A stretch of DNA of 9,249 bases, taken from contig SFHU01000116.1 of NCBI GenBank assembly GCA_004555535.1, positions 1 through 9,249 of the forward strand. Direction: 5' to 3'. Under the pieces are notes generated by a model. It was given only the letters and a program-made list of their open reading frames with translations, did no database searches and had not been told where the DNA came from. Below are positions 1 through 8,575 of this stretch, one piece after another. The stretch comes from Clostridiales bacterium (GTDB lineage: Bacteria; Bacillota; Clostridia; Christensenellales; Aristaeellaceae). Position 1 is the first letter of the stretch. Each line of letters begins with the position of its first letter. The position numbers and the translations under genes are program-made.

Positions 1-64
1 GCGCCAATTTGGGTGGTACCGCGAGCAGCCTCGTCCCATGACGGACGGGCTGCTTTACTTTTTC
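1..64 (+). promoter_or_regulatory. T-box riboswitch, 3' part (antiterminator region), upstream of ileS
   Basis: Bases 10-23 read TGGGTGGTACCGCG, the conserved T-box element of tRNA-sensing leaders. The UGGN bulge at 14-17 reads UGGU, whose last base would pair with an A discriminator; tRNA-Ile carries A73, which fits the gene downstream. Uncharged tRNA would pair here, stabilise the antiterminator and let transcription enter ileS; charged tRNA would leave the terminator at 25-63 to form. Stem I with the specifier codon and the promoter lie before the window, so the Ile specificity is inferred from the downstream gene and the bulge base only. Confidence 0.9.
25..63 (+). terminator. Intrinsic terminator of the T-box leader
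   Basis: GCAGCC (25-30) pairs with GGCTGC (48-53), and CGTCC (32-36) pairs with GGACG (43-47). T31 is a one-base bulge and CATGAC (37-42) is the loop. The T-rich tract TTTACTTTTT follows at 54-63. The 5' arm directly follows the T-box element, so terminator and antiterminator are mutually exclusive, the normal arrangement in transcriptional T-boxes. It ends about 30 bases before the ileS start codon. Confidence 0.88.
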
Positions 65-92
65 CCCCGAGAGGGGATGGAGGAGGAAGCAC

Positions 93-668
93 ATGTATCA
101 GAAGGTCTCAAACGATATGAACTTCGTCGCGCGCGAGGAGGAGATCCTCGAGTTCTGGCGCAGGGAGGACATCTTCAAGAAGACCGTGAAGCTCCGCGAG
201 GGTGCGCCGGCCTTTACGTTCTTCGACGGCCCGCCCACGGCCAACGGCAAGCCGCATATCGGCCACGTCGAAACCCGCGCCATCAAGGACATCATCCCGC
301 GCTACCGCACGATGAAGGGCTACGACGTGCTGCGCAAGGCTGGCTGGGATACCCACGGCCTGCCCGTGGAGCTGGAGGTCGAGAAGCTGCTGGGCCTCGA
401 CGGCAAGCCGCAGATCGAGAAGTACGGCATCGAGCCGTTCATCAAGGAGTGCAAGAAGTCCGTCTGGAAGTACAAGACCGAGTGGGAGCAGATGAGCGAG
501 CGCGTCGGCTACTGGGCGGACATGGAGAACCCCTACATCACCTACGACGACAACTACATCGAGTCCGAGTGGTGGAGCCTCAAGCAGATCTACGAGAAGG
601 GCCTGCTCTACAAGGGCCACAAGATCGTGCCCCTGCCCGCGCTGCGGCACCGCGCTCTCCAGCCATGA
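93..668 (+). CDS. ileS: Isoleucyl-tRNA synthetase, N-terminal part (frameshifted)
   Basis: This is the first part of a class I isoleucyl-tRNA synthetase, the cytoplasmic enzyme that activates isoleucine with ATP and loads it onto tRNA-Ile. The ATG at 93 is preceded by a strong AGGAGG at 81-86. The nucleotide-binding signature PPTANGKPHIGH is clear, with HIGH at residues 55-58, followed by GWDTHGLPVE, typical of the archaeal/eukaryotic-like (type 2) branch. Homology stops at codon 180 (CCC, 630-632); from 633 the frame gives an unrelated tail and stops at TGA 666-668. The expected continuation (CPRCGTALSSHEVAQGY) is present in the next frame from 634. I read this and 691-3219 as one gene: restoring two bases gives a 1042-residue protein, the normal size for this branch. 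As written, the fragment alone could not be an active synthetase. Confidence 0.9.
   Translation: MYQKVSNDMNFVAREEEILEFWRREDIFKKTVKLREGAPAFTFFDGPPTANGKPHIGHVETRAIKDIIPRYRTMKGYDVLRKAGWDTHGLPVELEVEKLLGLDGKPQIEKYGIEPFIKECKKSVWKYKTEWEQMSERVGYWADMENPYITYDDNYIESEWWSLKQIYEKGLLYKGHKIVPLPALRHRALQP
630..634 (+). other. ileS: Frameshift lesion in ileS (apparent 2-base loss)
   Basis: The sequence reads GTG CCC C TGC CCG CGC TGC. Conserved synthetases of this branch have Val-Pro-Tyr-Cys-Pro-Arg-Cys here, which needs GTG CCC TAC TGC, so the bases TA of the Tyr codon seem to be missing. A single +1 slip on CCC-C would also restore the frame, losing only the Tyr. The sequence cannot distinguish a real mutation, an assembly error and ribosomal frameshifting. 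No stop codon or stimulatory structure sits directly at the site, which makes programmed frameshifting the least likely. Confidence 0.8.
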
Positions 669-690
669 GGTTGCGCAGGGCTACAAGCGC

Positions 691-3219
<2,529 letters not shown>

Positions 3220-3253
3220 AACGGGCCTGAGCGCACCAAGAAAGGATCACCCG

Positions 3254-5092
3254 ATGATTAAGCTGAAGCTGGCTGTCTTTGCGCTCATTCTGCTGGGCCC
3301 CTGCGCATCGGTCTATGCCCGCAGGGGCATCCGGCCGGAGCGGACGCTTCCCGCGTCCCTCTGCGCGCAGAGCCTCGTTCTGATGGCCGTGGGCAGCTTT
3401 CTCCCCTTTTCCGCCGGCGTGGCGCTGCTGGCGGCGGTCAGCGCGGCGGCCTGGATCGATGCGCTGCTGCACGTCAGGAGCCCGCGCCGCGCGGCCGGCT
3501 TCTTCACCCTGCCCTGCCTGATCTTTCTGGGCAGCACGCTCCTTCTCTATGAGGTGTGCGCGAATCGGGTCTATCTGTCCTATGACGAGTACAGCCATTG
3601 GGGGATGCTGATCAAGGCGATCCATCTCTTCGATGAGCTGCCGCGCGCAGGCCGCGGCGCGGCGTATGTGCAGTTTACCTATCCGCCGGGCACAGCGATG
3701 CTGCCCGCCATGGCCTGCCGCCTTCTGGGCTACCGGGACGGCATCGCCTACTTCGGCTATGCCATGCTGGTGGAGGGCCTGCTGCTGGGCCTTGCTTCCC
3801 GGGCGGAGAAATGGGTGACGGCCTGCGCCGCGGCGCTGTATCTGGCGCTGATGGCCATCTTCCCGCTGGGCGCGCTGCGCCTGTTCTGCGAGCCCGTTGT
3901 GGCGCTGCTGATGGCGCTGCTGGCCGCGGATTCCCTTCGGGAGGAGGAAAGCCGGGGCGGAGCCCTGCTGATGGCCGCGATGCTGGCCATGACCAAGAAC
4001 ACCGGCATGGTCTTCCTGCTGATGGCCGTCGCCGCAAGGCTGGCCGTGCGGGGCAGGCGCGAGCTGCGCACCTCGGTAGAGCTGCTGCTCTGCGGCGCTG
4101 TGCCGACGGTGCTCTACCGCTTTTACTGTCAGGCGCAGGGGATTGAGGCCGTCATTTCGCCCTCACACCTGCGGGAAAACCTCGCCGCGCTGCTTTCCGG
4201 CACGCTGGGCGAGCCTTACATCAGCGTGCTGCGGCGGTATGTCGATTTTCTCTTCTCGCATCAGCTGTCGCAGGCGGGCGTTTACGCCTGCTACGGCTTT
4301 GGGACGAGCGCCATGGTGCTGGGCCTGGTGCTGCTGCTGTGCGGGGCGCATGTGCTCACCGCCGCAGACCGGCGGCGCGCGCTGCGGCTGTGGGCGGGCG
4401 TGTGGCTGGCCAACCTCGCGTATATGGCGATGATCATCGTCTCCTATTGCTTCTTCTTTGAGGCGTGGGAGGTGGAACGCCTCTCCGAGGCGGACCGCTA
4501 CACGATGCTCATCGCGCTGTGGACGGCGCTGCTGGCCTGTACGCTGCTGCTGCGCGAGCTTCGGGCGCTTCGCCCGGCGTGGCGCGCCGCGGGGGCCTGC
4601 GCGCTGCTGGCCGTGCTGCTGCCGCTGAGCCATCCCGAGATGACGGTGAAGACCTTTGTCACCCGGGAATACAACGCCAATACCGTGTGGGCGCGGGACA
4701 GAACCGACAGGATGACGTCTTTCCTGAAGGAAAAGCTCGCGGGCATGGAGGATGTGCGCCTGCTGTGCATCGGCGATTACGAGTATGTGGAGCTGCACTA
4801 CACGATGGCCGGTATGGTGGACATCGGGCGCTTTGACACCAGCTGGCGCGAGGCCCCCTGGCATGGCGATGCCAAGCAGCTTCGTCAGGCGCTGCTCGAC
4901 GGCGGATATGACGCCGTGTTCGTCGCGGGGCTCATGCCTGACGAGGGAGAGCTGGCCATCGACGAACGCTACGCGGCGCTCACCGGCGATGGAGAGGCGC
5001 TCAGGGCGTATTCCCTGTATCGCGTCGTCGCAGGGGAGGACGGGCAGACCTGCCTGGAGTATTGGGCGACGATGCCCGAGGAAGTATATTGA
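3254..5092 (+). CDS. Polytopic membrane protein, putative GT-C fold glycosyltransferase
   Basis: This is a 612-residue integral membrane protein. The N-terminus has hydrophobic segments near residues 5-20, 36-54, 55-73 and 83-103. A non-membrane loop follows with YDEYSHWGMLIKAI (110-123) and FTYPPGTAMLPA (141-152), then many further hydrophobic stretches up to about 460 (191-206, 208-225, 236-262, 276-291, 351-371, 380-401, 418-433, 445-459). An acidic D-E pair in the first large extracytoplasmic loop and a Y-P-P-G motif are features of GT-C glycosyltransferases, which use polyprenyl-phosphate sugars. ERLSEADRYTM (408-418) resembles the conserved R-Y region of such enzymes. The last 150 or so residues look soluble, with an alternating alpha/beta pattern (VRLLCIGDY, YDAVFVAG). 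A ribosome binding site AAGAAAGG (3238-3245) precedes the ATG. The stop codon is 2 bases before the next start. The substrate is unknown; an O-antigen ligase/polymerase-like role is an alternative. Confidence 0.72.
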   Translation: MIKLKLAVFALILLGPCASVYARRGIRPERTLPASLCAQSLVLMAVGSFLPFSAGVALLAAVSAAAWIDALLHVRSPRRAAGFFTLPCLIFLGSTLLLYEVCANRVYLSYDEYSHWGMLIKAIHLFDELPRAGRGAAYVQFTYPPGTAMLPAMACRLLGYRDGIAYFGYAMLVEGLLLGLASRAEKWVTACAAALYLALMAIFPLGALRLFCEPVVALLMALLAADSLREEESRGGALLMAAMLAMTKNTGMVFLLMAVAARLAVRGRRELRTSVELLLCGAVPTVLYRFYCQAQGIEAVISPSHLRENLAALLSGTLGEPYISVLRRYVDFLFSHQLSQAGVYACYGFGTSAMVLGLVLLLCGAHVLTAADRRRALRLWAGVWLANLAYMAMIIVSYCFFFEAWEVERLSEADRYTMLIALWTALLACTLLLRELRALRPAWRAAGACALLAVLLPLSHPEMTVKTFVTREYNANTVWARDRTDRMTSFLKEKLAGMEDVRLLCIGDYEYVELHYTMAGMVDIGRFDTSWREAPWHGDAKQLRQALLDGGYDAVFVAGLMPDEGELAIDERYAALTGDGEALRAYSLYRVVAGEDGQTCLEYWATMPEEVY

Positions 5093-5094
5093 AG

Positions 5095-6405
5095 ATGAAA
5101 AAAATTGTCGTAGCCGGCGCGGGGGCATATCATTTTGCCCCCGCCATTTTCGAGGATCTGTTTGTGCGCTACCGCATGCCGGTGGAGATCTGGATGGTCG
5201 ATGCCGAGCTGGATATGGCGGAGCTCTCCGCCCGCGGCGCGCAGGCGCTGGCCAAATGCTTTGGCGTGGAGGCGCGCTTCTATTACACAACCCAGCTGCA
5301 CAAGGCGGTCTTTTCCGCCGACGCGGTGATCCTCTGCTCGGATTTCCTTGACGAGGCGGCCTGGAAAAAGGACTTTGAGGCGCTGGACGCCGTCGGCCTG
5401 GGCAAGCAGGTTCGCCTGCGCGGCGGGATCGGCGGCGCGATGCAGACGCTGCGCGCGCTCGACTTCATCGCGGATCTGGCGCAGCAGATGGCGCAGGAAT
5501 GCCCGGACGCGCTGCTGATCCTCTGCGGCAACGGCCATTCCGGGCTGCCGCTGGCGCGCGCCTGCGAATGTGCGCAGCGCTTTTTCGGCGTGCGCACGCT
5601 CGGCGTCAGCGCGACGGCGGAGCAGACGAAGCGCCGCCTGGCGCTCTATCTGGGCCTGGCGGAGGACAACGTGCGCATCACCTGCGCGGGCCTGCCGGAC
5701 TTTGCCTGGGTGACGCAGCTGCGCGACACGGCGCGGGGCGTCGATCTGATCCCTCGCTGCATGGAGGAGATGAAGCGCGACAGCCGCGAGGAGCTTTCCG
5801 CGCAGTATATCGACTGGTACGGCGCGATTCCCGCGGGCGACCGCGTCACGCAGGATGAATTTCTCGCGGATACCGACCTGAGTCCGCGGCGCACGGTGCT
5901 GCCCTCCTCGGGCGTCGGCCTGGCGGATTACGAGCTGCGCAAGCGCAACCTCGCGCTGCTGACCGTGCATGGCCCGATGCGCCCGGAGGGCCTCAAGGCC
6001 TGGGACCAGATCCGCCGCAGCGGCCTTGTGAGCGTGCGGCCCGTGGAGATCCTGCGCGCGCTGTGGGGCGAGGGCGAATGCCGCGTGCAGAGCCTGGCGA
6101 TGCCCTGCGACGGCGCGCTTGCCTGCGTGACGGAGGGACGCTTTGTCGAGGGACCTGCTCAGGTGGATGCCTCCGGCGCGCAGGGCTACGCCGTCGAGGT
6201 GCCTGTCGAGCTGGAGGACGTGCTCGAGCAGCTCAGCCTGTGCAACCTGCTCTACGCGGAGGCCGGCGCGACCGGCAGCCGCAACGCGCTGCGCGAGGCG
6301 CTTGAATGCGATCCCGCGCTTGCCGGCGTCGATTTGCTCTATACAGAGGGCGTGCTTTCTGATATGATGGAGGGGCAGAGGGATCGGCTCAAGCGGTTCT
6401 TTTGA
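5095..6405 (+). CDS. GH4-like NAD-binding protein lacking the catalytic metal ligands
   Basis: This 436-residue protein resembles glycoside hydrolase family 4 (6-phospho-glucosidase, alpha-galacturonidase and relatives), which use NAD and Mn. Visible family features are the Rossmann motif VAGAGAYHFAP (6-16), an acidic segment VDAELD (35-40), the GGIGG turn (110-114) and an aligned asparagine at N146. The overall length is also right. However, where family members have G-x-C-H/N this protein has GVSA (170-173), and where they have G-x-N-H-x-x-W it has GLPDFAW (199-205). The Cys and His that bind the metal are therefore replaced by S172 and D202, and the usual N-P is N-G (146-147). It may be a pseudoenzyme, a sugar or NAD sensor, or an enzyme with different chemistry. 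I chose the ATG at 5095 over a TTG at 5062 because GAGGAAG (5078-5084) lies 10 bases upstream of it. That site lies inside the previous gene, suggesting translational coupling. Confidence 0.82.
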   Translation: MKKIVVAGAGAYHFAPAIFEDLFVRYRMPVEIWMVDAELDMAELSARGAQALAKCFGVEARFYYTTQLHKAVFSADAVILCSDFLDEAAWKKDFEALDAVGLGKQVRLRGGIGGAMQTLRALDFIADLAQQMAQECPDALLILCGNGHSGLPLARACECAQRFFGVRTLGVSATAEQTKRRLALYLGLAEDNVRITCAGLPDFAWVTQLRDTARGVDLIPRCMEEMKRDSREELSAQYIDWYGAIPAGDRVTQDEFLADTDLSPRRTVLPSSGVGLADYELRKRNLALLTVHGPMRPEGLKAWDQIRRSGLVSVRPVEILRALWGEGECRVQSLAMPCDGALACVTEGRFVEGPAQVDASGAQGYAVEVPVELEDVLEQLSLCNLLYAEAGATGSRNALREALECDPALAGVDLLYTEGVLSDMMEGQRDRLKRFF

Positions 6406-6408
6406 TGA

Positions 6409-6453
6409 TTGAATCTCAGGATTCGGATGCTTGAATCCTAAGAATTCGGATGC
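6409..6453. repeat. Imperfect tandem repeat, two copies of 22-23 bases
   Basis: Copy 1 (6409-6430) and copy 2 (6431-6453) both begin TTGAATC and end ATTCGGATGC, and differ only in the central 5-6 bases. Copy 1 contains the inverted pair GAATC (6411-6415) and GATTC (6420-6424) around TCAG. The next three bases (TTG, 6454-6456) begin a third unit that then diverges. The array starts 4 bases after the stop codon of the preceding gene. Its role is unknown. Confidence 0.75.
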
Positions 6454-6574
6454 TTGCCCGCAAGCATAAGGGTACGCGCTCCGCGGGCCAGAAGGCGGAG
6501 GGGGGATTTCGATTTCCCCCCTCCACCCTCTGGACTCCCCCACCCCCTTGAAACGAGCAGGGGTGCGCCCCTGC
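6450..6574. repeat. Cluster of three palindromes in the 282-base gap 6406-6687
   Basis: Three hairpins follow one another. ATGCTTG (6450-6456) pairs with CAAGCAT (6461-6467). CCAGA (6488-6492) pairs with TCTGG (6529-6533), enclosing a long inner stem GGAGGGGGG (6497-6505) with CCCCCCTCC (6516-6524). GCAGGGG (6557-6563) pairs with CCCCTGC (6568-6574) around a TGCG loop. None is followed by a good T-tract (the best is TGTTTT at 6584-6589), so I do not call a terminator. Short frames on both strands here have no recognisable protein content. The structure resembles multicopy intergenic palindromic elements of bacterial genomes, but copy number cannot be judged from one window. From 6575 to the next ribosome binding site I see nothing else. 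Confidence 0.6.
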
Positions 6575-6687
6575 ACCCGGGGCTGTTTTGGAAGCTGGCG
6601 GAAGGGGCGTTGTTTTCGGATGGCCGAGAGCGTGACACCCCGCTTTGTTATCAGGACGGAATGATTCAGAATAGATGAGGATACAAG

Positions 6688-7557
6688 ATGTTTTTAGCAG
6701 ACAAATGGCAGGACTATGAGGTGCTCGACTGCGGCGGCGGCGAAAAGCTGGAGCGCTGGGGCGACGTCTATCTTCGCCGCCCCGATCCGCAGGCGATCTG
6801 GCCGGCGCGCGATCCGTCGCTCTGGCGCAAGGCACAGGCACATTACCATCGCAGCGAGAAGGGCGGCGGCTCGTGGGAATTCTTCACGAAGCTGCCCGAG
6901 CGCTGGGTGATCGGATACCGCGATCTGAGATTCTACGTCCGGCCGACGGGCTTCAAGCACACGGGCCTCTTCCCGGAGCAGGCCGTCAACTGGGACTGGA
7001 TGAGCGGCCTCGTGCGCGAGCGCAAGGCCCAGGGGCGCGAGGTGCGCGTGCTCAACCTCTTCGCCTACACCGGCGGCGCGACGATGGCCTGCGCGATGGC
7101 CGGGGCGCAGGTCTGCCATTGCGACGCGGCGAAGGGTATGATGCAGTGGGCGCGGGAAAACCGCGAGCTCTGCCGCGTGCCGGAGGACAGGACGCGCTGG
7201 ATTCTCGACGACGCGCTCAAGTTCGTCAGCCGTGAAGCGCGCCGGGGGCACTTCTACGACGGCATCCTGATGGACCCGCCCTCCTATGGGCGCGGCCCGG
7301 GCGGCGAGGTCTGGAAGCTCGAAAACGAGCTCTACGGCCTGGTCAAGGCGGCGTCGGAGGCGCTCTCGGACGATCCGCTGTTCTTCCTGATCAACGGATA
7401 TACGACGGGCTTCCAGGCGAGCGTGCTGGGCAACATGATCGACATGTGCGTCACCCCGCGCTTCGGCGGCCGGATGACGGCCGATGAGGTCGGCCTGCCC
7501 GTGACGGCGGGCGGCGTACTGCCCTGCGGCGCGAGCGGTCGCTGGGAACGAATATAA
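6688..7557 (+). CDS. Class I SAM-dependent methyltransferase, RlmI-like
   Basis: This 289-residue cytoplasmic protein has the SAM-binding motif I LNLFAYTGGATMA (122-134), an acidic residue after the next strand (D146), and the catalytic-type motif IV MDPPSYGRG (195-203). The segment FKHTGLFPEQ (89-98) just before the fold and the ending LPCGASGRW (278-286) are also typical of this group, which is related to 23S rRNA cytosine methyltransferase RlmI (COG1092-like). RlmI itself is near 400 residues and starts with a PUA RNA-binding domain. That domain is not evident here, where only a short N-terminal beta-rich region of about 90 residues precedes the fold. The target is probably rRNA but is not proven by sequence. 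The ATG at 6688 follows a modest site (ATGAGG, 6675-6680). A pseudouridine synthase follows 195 bases later. Confidence 0.87.
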   Translation: MFLADKWQDYEVLDCGGGEKLERWGDVYLRRPDPQAIWPARDPSLWRKAQAHYHRSEKGGGSWEFFTKLPERWVIGYRDLRFYVRPTGFKHTGLFPEQAVNWDWMSGLVRERKAQGREVRVLNLFAYTGGATMACAMAGAQVCHCDAAKGMMQWARENRELCRVPEDRTRWILDDALKFVSREARRGHFYDGILMDPPSYGRGPGGEVWKLENELYGLVKAASEALSDDPLFFLINGYTTGFQASVLGNMIDMCVTPRFGGRMTADEVGLPVTAGGVLPCGASGRWERI

Positions 7558-7558
7558 G

Positions 7559-7687
7559 CGCGAAGCGAAGAAGGGAGTCTGAGGGATGAAATCCCTCAGG
7601 CAGGTTTGGGCGGCAGCCCAACGTATCCTGAAAAATCAAAGAAAAGGCAGTTTCAGAGCAGGCTGCGAAGCAGCCTACGATTGAAAC
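7559..7687. repeat. Palindromic cluster with GAA triloops in the gap 7558-7752
   Basis: Directly after the TAA stop lies CGC-GAA-GCG (7559-7567). Next is CTGAGGGAT (7579-7587), GAA, ATCCCTCAG (7591-7599), a perfect 9-base stem. Then TTGGGC (7606-7611) pairs with GCCCAA (7616-7621) around GGCA. Finally AGGCTGC (7660-7666), GAA, GCAGCCT (7670-7676) is enclosed by a second stem, GTTTCA (7650-7655) with TGAAAC (7682-7687). No T-tract follows any stem, so these are not ordinary terminators. They could be a small structured RNA, mRNA-stabilising elements or a REP-like repeat. The remaining bases (7688-7737) are AT-richer and show no convincing promoter. Confidence 0.6.
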
Positions 7688-7737
7688 GGGTTTGATTCGC
7701 AAAGAAAAGATTCAGACACAAATCGGTGCAACGAGAT

Positions 7738-7744
7738 AAAGGAG
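7738..7744 (+). promoter_or_regulatory. Ribosome binding site that sets the TTG start at 7753
   Basis: AAAGGAG lies 8 bases before TTG at 7753. An upstream in-frame GTG at 7726 would place this site inside the coding region and has no purine-rich site of its own, so TTG is preferred. Confidence 0.65.
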
Positions 7745-7752
7745 CGGCAGCT

Positions 7753-8463
7753 TTGGAATACCACGGCGTTCAAATCCTCTATGAGGACAATCACCTGCTG
7801 GTCGTCGTCAAGCCGCCGAACATGCCCACGCAGGCGGATGCCTCCGGCGACCCCGACCTGCACAGCCTGATGAAGGCGTATATCGCCGAGGCCTACCACA
7901 AGCCCGGCGCGGTCTATCTCGGGCTGGTGCACAGGCTCGACAGGCCGGTCGGTGGGCTGGTCGTGCTGGCGAGGACGAGCAAGGCGGCGGACAGGCTCAG
8001 CGCGCAGGTGCGCGAAAAGACGCTCGCGCGGCAATATGTCGCCGCTGTGCGGGGAGATCCGCCGCAAAGCGGGGAGCTGCGCGACTGGCTGCTCAAGGAT
8101 GAGCGCACGAACACCGTGCGCGCCGTGCCGGCAGGCACGCCGGGCGCGAAGGACGCCAAGCTGTGCTTTGTCCGTGTCGCGCAGGCGGAGGGGCTTTCGC
8201 TGCTGCGCGTGAAGCTCTATACCGGGCGTTCGCATCAGATCCGCGTGCAGCTGTCCCATGCCGGCATGCCGATCTGGGGCGACGCGCGCTATGGCGGCGG
8301 GCGGCCCGGGGAACAGATTGCGCTCTGGGGCGCGCATCTGGGCCTCGAGCATCCGACGAAGAAGGAAATGCTCAGCTTTGATGCGCCGCCGCCCGCGGAC
8401 GGGGCGCCCTGGCGCGCGTTCTCCGCGGCGCAATGGGCGCAGGAGGCCGACTGCCGGCTCTGA
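7753..8463 (+). CDS. RluA-family RNA pseudouridine synthase
   Basis: This 236-residue protein converts specific uridines in rRNA or tRNA to pseudouridine. It opens with ILYEDNHLLVVVKPP (8-22), the usual first strand of the RluA family. It carries the catalytic motif HRLDRPVGGLVV (60-71), with the nucleophilic aspartate at D63. YTGRSHQIRVQLSHAG, followed by GDARYGG, is the second conserved active-site segment. There is no N-terminal S4 RNA-binding domain, unlike RluD or RluC, so it belongs to the short form, as in RluA or TruC. The exact target cannot be told from sequence. The start is inferred as TTG on ribosome-binding-site grounds; a GTG at 7726 would add nine residues without known homology. 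It may share function with the RNA methyltransferase upstream, though the 195-base palindromic gap weakens the case for one operon. Confidence 0.9.
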   Translation: MEYHGVQILYEDNHLLVVVKPPNMPTQADASGDPDLHSLMKAYIAEAYHKPGAVYLGLVHRLDRPVGGLVVLARTSKAADRLSAQVREKTLARQYVAAVRGDPPQSGELRDWLLKDERTNTVRAVPAGTPGAKDAKLCFVRVAQAEGLSLLRVKLYTGRSHQIRVQLSHAGMPIWGDARYGGGRPGEQIALWGAHLGLEHPTKKEMLSFDAPPPADGAPWRAFSAAQWAQEADCRL

Positions 8464-8464
8464 T

Positions 8465-8481
8465 TTCCCGCCGGGCGGGAA
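8465..8481. other. Hairpin just after the pseudouridine synthase stop
   Basis: TTCCCGC (8465-8471) pairs with GCGGGAA (8475-8481) around a 3-base loop, starting two bases after the TGA stop. It is followed by GAAAAC rather than a T-tract, so it is not a canonical intrinsic terminator. It may protect the mRNA 3' end or act in another way. The rest of this 112-base gap holds the ribosome binding site GGGAGGA (8564-8570) of the next gene and no promoter I can defend. Confidence 0.45.
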
Positions 8482-8575
8482 GAAAACGCCGCGGCCCATC
8501 GTCTGTTTAAGGAAAGCATGCGCCTGCGGGCGCCGGAAACAGCATCGAAACACACACGATCTCGGGAGGATGTTC

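Noticed and set aside
5062..5094. Upstream TTG start for the GH4-like protein
   Set aside because: It would add 11 residues before the Rossmann strand that usually begins at the N-terminus, and the Shine-Dalgarno sequence at 5078-5084 serves the ATG at 5095.
4163..5290. Minus-strand open frame of 375 codons
   Set aside because: It is antisense to the membrane protein, with Arg/Gln/His-rich composition and no plausible ribosome binding site or family motif.
4969..6576. Minus-strand open frame of 535 codons
   Set aside because: It covers the GH4-like gene antisense, shows low-complexity Arg/Ala/His composition and extends through the palindromic gap; no motif supports it.
6557..6589. Intrinsic terminator after the GH4-like gene
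   Set aside because: The hairpin is good, but the following bases are ACCCGGGGCTGTTTT, so the T-tract is short and too far from the stem.
6438..6841. Small minus-strand frames in the gap after the GH4-like gene
   Set aside because: Their translations follow the palindromes (Gly/Pro/Ser/Arg runs) and show no ribosome binding site; probably spurious calls on an intergenic repeat.
7681..7708. TTGAAA at 7681-7686 as a -35 box for the pseudouridine synthase
   Set aside because: At 17 bases spacing the sequence is GAAAAG, not a usable -10 element.
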